Below, in pieces: positions 53,284-62,616 of a DNA stretch of 64,000 nucleotides. Made by a program: the position numbers and the translations under genes. The notes beneath the pieces are model-generated. The model had not been told where the DNA came from. It did not search any database and worked only from the letters and a program-made list of their open reading frames with translations. The stretch lies in the NCBI RefSeq assembly GCF_002159645.1, contig NZ_NFJB01000006.1, positions 1 to 64,000 on the forward strand. The letters run 5' to 3'. The stretch comes from Parabacteroides sp. An277 (lineage in GTDB: Bacteria > Bacteroidota > Bacteroidia > Bacteroidales > Tannerellaceae). The stretch's first letter is position 1. Each line of letters opens with the position of its first letter.

Positions 53284-56200
53284 TTAAAGCCTAATCTTAA
53301 ATACCTGTTCTCCTACGCGGACGATGTAGATGCCACGATTCAGGCGGTCATATTGTTGGAGACCGATTTGCTCCTCGTTGCGTACCACCGCGCCTGTCAT
53401 GCTGATGATCCATACCGGCAAGCGGCTCGGTGTATAGACATAGAGGCTGCCGTCTTGTGTATAGACCTTCGCGCCTTCTACATCCTCAATGCCGGTTGCA
53501 TCTTCCTTCTTTACATCTGTTACTTTCACATAGATGTCGGTGTACACATTATATATAATGTATTCGCCCGGCTGCACGCCCTCTTCCAGTTCTTCCCAGT
53601 AGCCATACAGCGAACGCTTGAACCAGAGCTTCATATCGTCGGCATTATATCCTTCCAGAATCTTGTCTACATAGACGTTGACCTGGTTGCCTTCGGGTAC
53701 CACGTTCTTACTGAAAGAGAGTTCCACACCGTCGCACGTCGCTGCGGTGTCTACATACATATTATAATAGTCTACTTTGCCGTCTCCACCTGGGGTGTTG
53801 CCACCGTGACCGTGATCGTTGTTGTCGTCATCGCCATCAGGATCGACTACTACGCCGCTATCGCTTCCGCCTGGGTTGTTCGGATTATTTTCGTCCGGAT
53901 TTTCAGGGTCGATAATGGTAATATCACCACCTTGATTGTTATAATCTACATATTTACCTTCTTCAGCATCCCAGATTTGTAGCTGATAGTTGCTTGGTTT
54001 GAAACCGCTTGTACTTGTTGCGAGGATAAAGTTTTGAATAGTAACTTTACATAGTCCTTCTGCATTGGGCTTACCAAAGATGAACTGGCCGCTTTCGATG
54101 TCTGGATATTGTTCTTTTGTCAATAATCCGCGTATTCCGCTTTGTGCTTCATACTTTACACGACTATTGGTGATAGCCAATGGTGCCGTCGATTCAATAG
54201 TCGATGGAAGAATAAAGTCTACATGCATTTCACGTGGTAAGATAGCCAACGCCAAAATCAGTGTACCTTCGTCCAAATAATCATTGTCGCTAATTGTTAC
54301 CGTAGCGGTATAAGTATTGGCATCTTTAGGTGTTCCGTTAGGATTGTAAGAAACATTACCAGAAGAAATAGTTACAGTTTTATATTCAAACGATCCATCT
54401 TCTTTTGTAAACTTCACCTTCAGACTACTAACCGGATGCTCGTTGCCATCATACGTTAACTCATATTGATGGGTTTCTGCGTTCCATTTCCAGTCGTTAC
54501 CATCATTATTACCATCGTCTGGGATGATTTCAGGATCCTCATCGTCTGTTGGCTCATACGGATCGTTTTCATCGCCCCCGTCTGTTATACTTTGCTTCAC
54601 GATTAAGTCGGCAGCAGCTATTGTTTCTGGCAATGAATAGTTGGTTGCTTTGAAGTTGTTATCTGCTTCACCATTACCTAATTCAAATGTAGAACCTTTC
54701 GTGATGGCATCTTCATAGATTGTACCGGCGGTAAGTGTTGATTGAGTGCATGCAAGGCTTGAGTTTGCACTAAATGCTGCTGTTTCGCCCTTTACTTCAC
54801 CATCAACTCTTACTGTTTCATCGCTAATCTTCGTATTTACCGAACCATTGGCTTCAATCGTTTGCTCTAAGATTGTTACAGTCAGAGGACGTTCTGTTAC
54901 CTTCAACGTCTTAACGGCTTTACTGTCTTTGTGATCACCTCCCTTAATGATAGTTACAGTGATTGTATATGTACCTACATTCAGGATGTTTGATTCACTA
55001 ATTTCTGCTCCTTCATTGTTAGTGTATTTTACCGTATAATCCTTACCACTTGTCAATGGAGTGTCATCATCTTTAATAGATATTGTCAGATTGATATCCT
55101 CTGGTGTACTACCATTATATACCATCGTTCCATTTCCGTCGGCATCTACTGTAATATCGCTATCGTCATCATTTGGGAAATCGATTTCGATATCTTCCTC
55201 TGCTACCACTTTCAATGTACCTTTGGTTGCATTCGTGATAACATCTGTTCCGAACTTATAATTGCTTGCCAGGAAAGAACCATCTTCAGCATCTGTTAAT
55301 TCCAACTTATCGATGATGATGGCGTTTGGATAGTCTTTAACCTCAGTGTATGTTTGAGAGTCATCCAGCTTCAATGAAGATTTGCTTTCTGTGTTATTGA
55401 ATACTGGAGTCTCATCGTTCTGAAGACCAGTCAATGTCACTGTCTCACTTGTAGCTTCTGATACGAATTCCTCATCCACTTTGCCTAATGTGACAGTTTG
55501 TTCGTTGGCTTGAACGGCGGAGATAGTAGCTTTCTTAATAGTAAACTTCGTAGTCTTAGAACCCGTATATTCTCCTTTACCTGTTATCGTAACGGTATAT
55601 TCACCTGCATTCTTAGCTGTCAATTGACCGCTACTGCTTGAACTGCTTCCACCTGTCAGACTTAACGTATAATCTGTATCTTTCGTTAATTCGTCAGTAT
55701 CATCTTTCACTGTAATTGTCAAAGTATGTTCCTTGCCGTCATACGTCCAATCGTTTAAGTTGCTGATATCTGTTGCACTTACATCTATTGTGATATCATT
55801 GTTGTCTGTAAGAGTTTCTTGAACTGTGTAAGTTACATCTGAAGTAAATGCTAACTCATAATTATCCGTATCAAAACCACTGTTATTATCATCAGCGAGG
55901 GCAAGATCGTTTTGAACAATATAATAAGTCCCCTTTTTTGTTGGATTACCAGATATAGCAGGACCATCTTGAGTCGTTGAAAGCCCTAAAGAGCCTGTAT
56001 AAGCAACTTTTTCTGTTACTGTTTCACCACTGAATACTTGCGAACCTACTACCGGAGTATAATTAATGGTTGGATTTCCTTCTGTTCCTATTGTCCAACT
56101 TTGTCCGCTTGTTGGTGTTACGGTAATCTTGTGTTTAGCAATAGTTACATCATCAGATAATGTTGTTTTCTTTTCATCCGCATGTGCAACCAGATCTGTC

Positions 56201-57455
56201 GTACCACTAAATGAAGGATCAAACTTCACGCCATTGTCCAATCGATTCATGATGGTAATATCAGAATACTTACCAGCATTTACCAGTTTAACGCCATCTG
56301 TTGTATTAGATGTTTCGTCAGCACTATCATTATATTTATAACTGATAATCCGATAGTGAGTGCCTTCGCGAAGAACATATTCTTTATTTTCTGGGTCATT
56401 CTCAATCTTACCCTTTACCGTAAGTAAATGGTCTGGTTCTCCTTCTGTTCCATTATGGTCTAAGCCTGTATATTCATGCTGATTATTACTATTGATCGAT
56501 GCCGAAGTAATCAGCATATCATATTTATAAATAGTAAATGGATCGAACTTAACCGTTACGCCTTCATTTGATGAATCTTTTACATTAACTGTTGCTGTAA
56601 TGTCAGTCAGTGTTTTGGATGGTTGGTCATAGTCTTGCGCTAATGTCGGCGTACCGGTCAGTATGTTTTCTTTTCCTGATACTGTAGAAAAGCCTACGAC
56701 AGCATTCTGTACTTTCAGCTCTGTATTTTCGCTATCTCCTCCTGCATTGAATGTATAGTCTAACAAACCAATAGCTTCCGTTGGTGTAACAGATACGACC
56801 GGTGCACTGGTTGTACTCCAATCAGTTTCAGTCTTGACCAAGATACTCATCTCGTTATCTACCCAAGTAGCGTAATAATCTGTCTTTACGATACCGCTCG
56901 CATCGTTTTCGCTAGTCTCGTAGCGTAATATTTGTTTGGTCTCTGAGCCTTGTTCTACTGTTACTGTTCCATCTATTTGTGTTGGTTCTGTAATAGTTGC
57001 AATATTAGAACCGGATTTTGTCAGCCAGCCCATGAAGTGATGCCCCATCGTGCAATGGATATTACTTGGTACTTCCACTGTGCATTTCGCTCCATAATAG
57101 AGGTCTGCATAATTGGCTATTACTTCATCCGGAGTTTTATTACCATCTTCTGTATAAACCGTAATCGTATGAGAACCATCCATTTGGCTAACGGTTTTGT
57201 TTAATGTCATGGTATAGGCATTCAACGTCGCATTCGTCGGCGCAGCCGTCAGATACATCTGCGTACCAGCGGGAAGAGTAACAGTACCTTGACTACCTTG
57301 ACTTGCATCTTCTGTTCCCGTGAGTGCATATAAAAAGTGCGTTCTGTCTATGCTGTTTTGTGAATATGTTACCGATGTTGTCGTATTTTTATCCCACTTT
57401 CCAAAAATTATGGATGCTTGCTTCCTGAATAATCGTATCCAGTACCAATATTATT
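53284..57455 (-). CDS. large surface protein with MBG/YDG-type repeats, 3' part of a frameshifted gene
   Basis: The first ATG is at 57258 (1324 aa), but the frame is open upstream to about 57455 and encodes coherent sequence (IIFGKWDKNTTTSVTYSQNSID...), so the true start is in the other fragment. It has repeated beta modules with DWTYDGKEHTLTITVKDD, NAGEYTVTITGKGEYTGSK and VYNGSTPEDINLTISIKDDD spaced about 90-200 residues apart. A late Asp/Pro/Asn linker (about 1115-1150) follows. The C-terminus (DGSLYVYTPSRLPVWIISMTG...GIYIVRVGEQVFKIRL) resembles a sorting or anchoring domain of the T9SS/Por type. Probably cell-surface adhesion or glycan binding. Confidence 0.7.
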
Positions 57456-58214
57456 ACCTGTATTTCCACCATAGGAAACAGTGTTGTATGCTGTAACGGT
57501 TCCTCCAAGAATAGCTATAGCATCGCATGTTCCTTGGTAGCCACCACCAATACCAGCACCTACGGCTGCATAATATCCAGATGTATATAATCCATCTAAG
57601 TCCTCACATGCTGCATTCACTGCACCTCCAGTTATAATAATAGTTCCATTTGAAGAATTATTTCCACCACCAATACCAGCTCCATGTGCATGAGTACTTG
57701 TTCCTGAATTTTGTCCATCAGAGTAAGAGCGTGCTGTTATATTTCCTCCTTTTATCCAAATCGTTCCAAAATTTGGATTATCAGAACTTCCTCCAATTCC
57801 AGCCGCTAAAGAAGAACTATATCCATTTGTTTTTGCACACTCCGCCGTCAAGGACCCTTCACCATCAATAATTAAAGTAGCTCCTTCGGCTACATAGATA
57901 CCGGCGTGTTCGTGACCGCTAATAAATGAATTTGTCCCTTCCAACGTAAGGTAGACCGTTCCACTTTCAATTGAAAATGCATTATTATCACCTCCATTCT
58001 GATTTGCACTGGCATTATTTACTGTGATATGAACATCACCAGATGTGTTTACTGCAATCGTATGGCTACTGCCTCCATCCCCTGTGATAGTATAATTCCC
58101 AGTAGAAGTAATATTGGCATCTTGGGAGGATAAATCTATAGGTGTCTGCCCCCAAACTGCATTCCCCACCGTAGCGAGGAATGCCATCAAAAAAGTAAAC
58201 AATTTTCTTTTCAT
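57408..58214 (-). CDS. 5' part of the large surface-protein gene
   Basis: 268 aa with a signal peptide (MKRKLFTFLMAFLATVGNAVWG). A right-handed beta-helix-like, glycine-rich region repeats AAGIGGSSDNPNFGTIWIKGGNITA, GAGIGGGNNSSNGTIIITGGAVNA and GAGIGGGYQGTCDAIAILGGTVTA, a pattern seen in carbohydrate-binding surface proteins. It stops at TAA (57408-57410) immediately after YDYSGSKHP. Sequence continues in the -1/+2 frame into the 1324-aa ORF. It is a pseudogene, an assembly error or a phase-switched gene; no perfect slippery site precedes the stop. Confidence 0.7.
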   Translation of the reverse strand: MKRKLFTFLMAFLATVGNAVWGQTPIDLSSQDANITSTGNYTITGDGGSSHTIAVNTSGDVHITVNNASANQNGGDNNAFSIESGTVYLTLEGTNSFISGHEHAGIYVAEGATLIIDGEGSLTAECAKTNGYSSSLAAGIGGSSDNPNFGTIWIKGGNITARSYSDGQNSGTSTHAHGAGIGGGNNSSNGTIIITGGAVNAACEDLDGLYTSGYYAAVGAGIGGGYQGTCDAIAILGGTVTAYNTVSYGGNTGNNIGTGYDYSGSKHP

Positions 58215-58309
58215 AATACAATAATTTATTTGTGAATGGATTAATTAATTAGTTTCTAAACCGGTTAGCATCTACTTCCAACTCACCAAACTTGATTATG
58301 AAAAGACAT

Positions 58310-58572
58310 AAAAAAAGTGCGGGCGGTTTGCTTATTATCAAAAGGAAGGCATCGCCAAACGCCTACTACAAGGATAATGAAACAATGGCCCGCACTCTAT
58401 GCTGTTAAATATACTTATTCCTTCTACAGAAAAGCATACAGCTAAGAGTGCAAGCATCTATGTTTATTATTCCCTTGTAGTAAAATTTGGCGATTTTTCC
58501 TTTTGGAATAATATCGTAAATGCTTTAACTCAGTATGTCAAATCTCAAAGATTCCGCTGAATCTTCTTAGAG
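58310..58572 (-). ncRNA. structured leader or small RNA upstream of the large surface-protein gene
   Basis: Downstream of a perfect TATATTTG box (58586-58579) the minus-strand transcript can form four helices. They are a 5' hairpin (58572-58544), a long imperfect helix between 58515-58463 and 58381-58331, an inner hairpin GCACTCTTAGCTGT/ACAGCATAGAGTGC (58451-58438 with 58405-58392), and a terminator AGTGCGGGC/GCCCGCACT (58396-58388 with 58324-58316) followed by seven Ts. The last two share bases 58392-58396 and so exclude each other. Not matched to a known family from memory. Confidence 0.65.
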
Positions 58573-58578
58573 ATGCCG

Positions 58579-58586
58579 CAAATATA
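58579..58586 (-). promoter_or_regulatory. -7 box of the structured leader
   Basis: TATATTTG on the minus strand; perfect -7 match placed to start transcription just before the 5' hairpin. Confidence 0.55.
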
Positions 58587-58640
58587 GGAATGATTTCTGA
58601 TATAATTCTAATTTTTTAGGGAAATTTTTTGGTGGGTATA

Positions 58641-58680
58641 CAAAAAAAGAGAAGATAGCCCGCGAGGGCATATCTTCTCT
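58641..58680 (-). terminator. terminator of the rpsF-rpsR-rplI operon
   Basis: AGAGAAGATAGCC (58648-58660) pairs with GGCATATCTTCTCT (58667-58680) with one bulge, followed on the minus strand by seven Ts. Confidence 0.85.
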
Positions 58681-58701
58681 TCCTATTCCATAATTTTATT
58701 T

Positions 58702-59148
58702 TTACTCTTCAGAGATAACCGTGAAAGGAATTTCTACGGATACTTCCTTGTGGAGTTTAAGCGTAGCTTTGTAGTTGCCTACTTCCTTCACTGCTTCTTT
58801 GATATAGATAATCTTGCGGTCGACATTGAAACCCTGCTTTGCCAATTCGTCTGCAATCTGGATATTGTTTACCGAACCGAAGATAGTACCTGTCGAACTT
58901 GTCTTGGTAGCGATTGTCAAGCTCACATTCGCCAATTTAGCAGCCAACTCTTCTGCGTCTGCTTTGATTTTAGCCAACTTATGAGCGCGTTGCTTCAAGT
59001 TTTCAGCTAATACTTTCTTGGCAGATTCTGATGCGATAACTGCTTTACCCGTGGGGATTAGAAAGTTACGTCCGTAACCCGATTTAACAGTTACGATATC
59101 GTCCTTGTAGCCTAAGTTAGCTACGTCTTCTTTCAAAATAACTTGCAT
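58702..59148 (-). CDS. rplI: 50S ribosomal protein L9
   Basis: 148 aa, standard length. The N-terminal rRNA-binding domain [36 protein letters not shown] is diagnostic; a long connecting helix (about 45-75) and the C-terminal domain ending [13 protein letters not shown] follow. It is last in the operon, 21 bp after rpsR. Confidence 0.98.
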   Translation of the reverse strand: MQVILKEDVANLGYKDDIVTVKSGYGRNFLIPTGKAVIASESAKKVLAENLKQRAHKLAKIKADAEELAAKLANVSLTIATKTSSTGTIFGSVNNIQIADELAKQGFNVDRKIIYIKEAVKEVGNYKATLKLHKEVSVEIPFTVISEE

Positions 59149-59169
59149 ATTCTGTCTCCTCTTTTATTA

Positions 59170-59439
59170 TTATTTCATCAAATCTGTTACGAAAGGAAGC
59201 AATGCCAAGTGACGAGCACGTTTTACGGCTTGCGCTACGCGGCGTTGGAATTTCAAAGATGTTCCTGTGATACGACGCGGAAGGATTTTTCCCTGCTCGT
59301 TCAAGAATTTTTTCAAGAATTCCGGATCTTTGTAGTCGATATACTTGATACCGTTCTTTTTGAAGCGGCAATATTTCTTTTTCTTCACGTCTACTGTAGG
59401 CGGAGTCAAATATCTGATTTCTGATTGAGTAGCTGCCAT
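59170..59439 (-). CDS. rpsR: 30S ribosomal protein S18
   Basis: 89 aa. The S18 core [25 protein letters not shown] and [30 protein letters not shown] are present. It starts 2 bp after rpsF. Confidence 0.98.
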   Translation of the reverse strand: MAATQSEIRYLTPPTVDVKKKKYCRFKKNGIKYIDYKDPEFLKKFLNEQGKILPRRITGTSLKFQRRVAQAVKRARHLALLPFVTDLMK

Positions 59440-59441
59440 AA

Positions 59442-59795
59442 TTAATTCTCCTTTACTGTTTCTTTAGATGATTTCAAACTTCTTCTCTTTGCGGCATATT
59501 CGGCTGCATATTTATCCTGACGGAATGTCAAGAAACGGATAACGCGTTCGTCGCGGCGGAAGTTAATTTCCAATGTTTCAATAACCGACGGTTCTGCCTT
59601 GAATTCAATCAGCTGGTAGAAGCCTGTAGATTTCTTTTGAATAGGATAAGCTAATTTACGCAATCCCCAATTTTCTTCATTCACGATTTCAGCACCTTGT
59701 TCTTTCAGGATGCCTGTGAATTTGTCTACCGCTTCCTTCATCTGTGCATCAGACAAAACGGGAGTTAAAATGAAAACGGTTTCGTAATTGTTCAT
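59442..59795 (-). CDS. rpsF: 30S ribosomal protein S6
   Basis: 117 aa. S6 motifs are [40 protein letters not shown] and [14 protein letters not shown]; a basic C-terminal tail follows. It is the first gene of the operon with a strong promoter at 59842-59873. The 5' leader of about 40 nt is too short for the rpsF leader motif known in some other phyla. Confidence 0.98.
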   Translation of the reverse strand: MNNYETVFILTPVLSDAQMKEAVDKFTGILKEQGAEIVNEENWGLRKLAYPIQKKSTGFYQLIEFKAEPSVIETLEINFRRDERVIRFLTFRQDKYAAEYAAKRRSLKSSKETVKEN

Positions 59796-59841
59796 ACGAT
59801 TAATACTGTTTTTTATTTGTTATTATTTGATTTTTTCGGTG

Positions 59842-59873
59842 CAAAGGTACGTCTTTTTTCTTTATCTGCCAAA
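59842..59873 (-). promoter_or_regulatory. rpsF operon promoter
   Basis: On the minus strand TTTG (59873-59870), 20 bp, TACCTTTG (59849-59842). Near-ideal consensus. Confidence 0.8.
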
Positions 59874-59910
59874 TTTTCTTGGGATTGTTTCGCTTAAAAA
59901 AGTGCAGCAT

Positions 59911-60142
59911 GCACGGCTTTTTCATTTAAAAAAGCGGTGACCTTGTAGATCTTAAGGGAACTGGTTCGGAACGCTTGTAGCTGCAGGCCTCGCTCCGCTT
60001 CGACCAGCAGCTATGTACAGAAGTCCTCTTCGAGGACTGTTTTATTACCTATATCGTGCCTCGAAGAGGCGCAATTTTCAAGTAGCCGTAGGTCGAAGCG
60101 GAGCGAGGCCTGCGGTATCCAATTTAAATGAAAGAGCCGTGG
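59911..60142. repeat. nested three-level inverted repeat
   Basis: Outer arms GCACGGCTTTTTCATTTAAA (59911-59930) and the near-complement 60123-60142. Middle arms are a perfect 23-bp inverted repeat (59983-60005 and 60091-60113, core CTCGCTCCGCTTCGACC). Inside are two hairpins, AGTCCTC-TTC-GAGGACT (60022-60038) and GCCTC-GAA-GAGGC (60058-60070), themselves complementary to each other. It lies between the divergent rpsF and GH95-like promoters. No gene is seen; the small ORF inside is a by-product. It could be a MITE-like element. Confidence 0.8.
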
Positions 60143-60192
60143 TGCAGTCTGCCGATGATGTCTCTCCATCTGCGGGTGTGCGATTCCGTTTG

Positions 60193-60250
60193 TCGTTATA
60201 ATCGAAATGGATTATCGTTATAATCAGAAAGGATTATCGTTATAATTCAG
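60193..60250. repeat. 22-bp tandem array, TATAATC family, locus N
   Basis: TCGTTATAAT begins at 60193, 60215 and 60237, exactly 22 bp apart, each with GATTAT-CGTT-ATAATC hairpin potential. Same word family as loci A, C and F. It lies 20 bp upstream of the GH95-like promoter box. Confidence 0.8.
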
Positions 60251-60270
60251 GCGCATTGGCAAAATTATTG

Positions 60271-60278
60271 TACCTTTG
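60271..60278 (+). promoter_or_regulatory. -7 box of the GH95-like operon
   Basis: TACCTTTG, perfect -7 match, 50 bp before the start codon at 60328; no well-spaced -33 element. Confidence 0.55.
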
Positions 60279-60327
60279 TTTCCCGGTAAGATGAACAAAA
60301 AGAGAAACACATTATTATTATTGTATT

Positions 60328-62613
60328 ATGTCTTTTTACAAGTTTGCGTGGAGGGCGGTGTGGATGTCCCTCCTTTTATTAGCCGGCATTGGGTGTGCGG
60401 ATGCGGAACGTGAAGCGCGTTTGGAGGTGGATTGGGAGCAATTCATGCGAAAACAGGATTTGGTTTGGGACGTGCTTCCGGAGTATTGGTACGAGTCTGC
60501 CTATATGGGCAACGGGATGTTGGGTTGGATGATTTACAAAGAACCGGGAGAGAATTATTTACGCTTCGAGACGGGCGATTGCGCCTACCACGACCATCGG
60601 CCGGAAAAGAACGATTTGTTCCATAAATGCCGCCTTCTGACGGGACACTTTGCGCTTCATCCCTGCGGGGAAATCACGGACGGACAGATGCGTTTGGATT
60701 TATGGAATGCTGAAACTACAGCAGATATTACGACTACCCGCGGGAAAATTCACATACGAAGTTTTGTGCATAGCGAGGAAATGGTCATGGTAACCCAGCT
60801 CTGGACGGAAGGTGATGAAGAGGGTTGCCGGTGGGAATGGAAACCCGCCCCCTCGGAAAGTCCGCGATGGCTCTTTGCCAAACAGAATCCCGATTGGAAA
60901 GCCGCCATGCCAGAACAATATCCTTTGAATCCGCCTGTCGAGGTCGATTCAACCCAAACTGAAGGTGTTTCGTATCAACCGCTATTGGCCGGAGGTGGGA
61001 TGGCTGTTCGTTGGCGTGAAACCCACGAAGGAAAGACGCGTACGCTTTGGGTGACGTTGAAACATACTTATCCGGAAACGAATGCACGTGAGCTGAGCGC
61101 GAAGACGTTGGAGAACGCTATCCGCACAGGATATGCCGGACTTCAACAAACGCACCGTGCCTGGTGGCATGCCTATTATCCGGCCAGTTTCCTGACCTTG
61201 CCCGATGGACAAAAGGAAAACTTCTATTGGATACAAATGTATAAGCTGGCTTCGGCCACGCGGGGCGATAGGGCGTTGATGGATTGTACGGGTCCGTGGC
61301 TGACCGTTACGCCTTGGCCCAATGCATGGTGGAATTTAAACGTGCAACTTAGCTATTGGCCTTTGAATGCTTCGAACCGGCTTTCGTTGGCAGGTTCGCT
61401 CGAACATACGCTCTATGACCATCTGGACCAACTCCGTAATAACCTGCAAGCACCTTATCGCGAAGGAGCTTACGGATTGGCTCGTTCGACTAATTTCGAA
61501 GGAGCTTCTGATCCGGTGGGCATTCCGGGCGTAGATAAACCGGCCGAGGTGGGGAATTTGACATGGGCGTGCCATAGCCTTTGGTTGATTTACCGACACC
61601 AGATGGACGATGTCCTCTTGCGCGAAAAGCTCTTCCCGCTATTGAAGGGCGCTATTAATTATTACCTTTATTTCCTGCGCGAAGAGGAAGACGGGAAATG
61701 GCACCTACCTGCCACGTTCTCTCCCGAATATGGAAGTGCGGAGGATTGCAATTATGATTTGGCATTGCTTCGGTGGGGATGTAAAACCTTGCTGGAAATT
61801 TCCGAACGTCTGCATATAGACGATCCGTTGATTCCGAAATGGCAAAATGTAGTGGCGAACTTGACGCCTTATCCCCAAGATGAAAACGGGTTGTGTATCG
61901 GACGGAATGTGCCTTACGCCTTCTCGCATCGCCATTATTCGCATCTCTTGATGGCTTATCCATTATACCTTATTAATAAAGAGGATGCGGATGAGGCGGC
62001 TTTAATCGAGAAGTCGTTGGATTATTGGCAAAGCAAAGCTGGGGCACATCAAGGTTATTCGCTGACCGGAGCTTCGTCTCTTTCGTCGGCTTTGGGAAAA
62101 GGGAATGATGCCCTTTCCTATTTGAACGGATTGTTCGGGCGCTTCTTGAGTGTGAATACGTTGTATCGTGAATCCGGGCCGGTTATCGAAACACCCCTCT
62201 CGGGTGTGCAATCCATCCATGATATGTTATTGCAGAGTTGGGGAGGAAAGATTCGCGTCTTTCCGGCTGTGCCGGACGCATGGCAAGAGGTAGCGTATGC
62301 TAATTTCTTGGCCGAAGGAGCCTTTACCGTGTCTGCCAGCCGCCAAGGAGGAAAGACTGCCTTTATCGAAGTAAAGAGTGGGGCGGGCGAACCGTGCGTG
62401 TTAGTGACCGACATAGAGCGTCCTGTTTTCGAACGTCAAGGCAAAACCTTCAGTCCGACTCGCTTGGCGGAAGGGGTTTGGCAGATTGAGTTGGCTCAAG
62501 GCGAATCGTTTGTGGTGTATCCGGAAGGAAAGAAACCCGATATGACCATCCGCCCGATCGAAAATCCTACGCATAATTGGTTTGGTAAGAAACGTGAACA
62601 GATAAACAAATAG
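60328..62613 (+). CDS. GH95-like secreted glycoside hydrolase
   Basis: 761 aa with a lipoprotein-like signal peptide (LLLLAGIGCADAE). The N-terminal domain has WYESAYMGNGMLGWMIYKEPGE, the GNGxLG motif of GH95. The (alpha/alpha)6 barrel contains TPWPNAWWNLNVQLSYWPLNASNRLSL, ATFSPEYGSAEDCNYDLALLRW and RHYSHLLMAYPLYL. A C-terminal beta domain includes LLQSWGGKIRVFPAVPDAW. Known GH95 enzymes act on alpha-L-fucose or L-galactose. It is 3 bp upstream of the PL8-like gene, so the two act together. Confidence 0.82.
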   Translation: MSFYKFAWRAVWMSLLLLAGIGCADAEREARLEVDWEQFMRKQDLVWDVLPEYWYESAYMGNGMLGWMIYKEPGENYLRFETGDCAYHDHRPEKNDLFHKCRLLTGHFALHPCGEITDGQMRLDLWNAETTADITTTRGKIHIRSFVHSEEMVMVTQLWTEGDEEGCRWEWKPAPSESPRWLFAKQNPDWKAAMPEQYPLNPPVEVDSTQTEGVSYQPLLAGGGMAVRWRETHEGKTRTLWVTLKHTYPETNARELSAKTLENAIRTGYAGLQQTHRAWWHAYYPASFLTLPDGQKENFYWIQMYKLASATRGDRALMDCTGPWLTVTPWPNAWWNLNVQLSYWPLNASNRLSLAGSLEHTLYDHLDQLRNNLQAPYREGAYGLARSTNFEGASDPVGIPGVDKPAEVGNLTWACHSLWLIYRHQMDDVLLREKLFPLLKGAINYYLYFLREEEDGKWHLPATFSPEYGSAEDCNYDLALLRWGCKTLLEISERLHIDDPLIPKWQNVVANLTPYPQDENGLCIGRNVPYAFSHRHYSHLLMAYPLYLINKEDADEAALIEKSLDYWQSKAGAHQGYSLTGASSLSSALGKGNDALSYLNGLFGRFLSVNTLYRESGPVIETPLSGVQSIHDMLLQSWGGKIRVFPAVPDAWQEVAYANFLAEGAFTVSASRQGGKTAFIEVKSGAGEPCVLVTDIERPVFERQGKTFSPTRLAEGVWQIELAQGESFVVYPEGKKPDMTIRPIENPTHNWFGKKREQINK

Positions 62614-62616
62614 GGA

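Noticed and set aside
53278-53982. 234-aa plus-strand ORF antisense to the large surface protein
   Set aside because: Composition (repeated VIVVVVIAIRI) follows from Asp/Asn-rich codons on the other strand; no start context or homology pattern.
58316-58515. Invertible promoter (inverton) upstream of the surface-protein gene
   Set aside because: The arms are imperfect, differing in the centre (GGCG against TTT), and a perfect -7 box lies outside the arms. Attenuator or small RNA explains more; kept only as an alternative in the findings.
60013-60201. 62-aa ORF inside the nested inverted repeat
   Set aside because: Made by hairpin arms; no RBS or promoter placement and composition mirrors the repeat.
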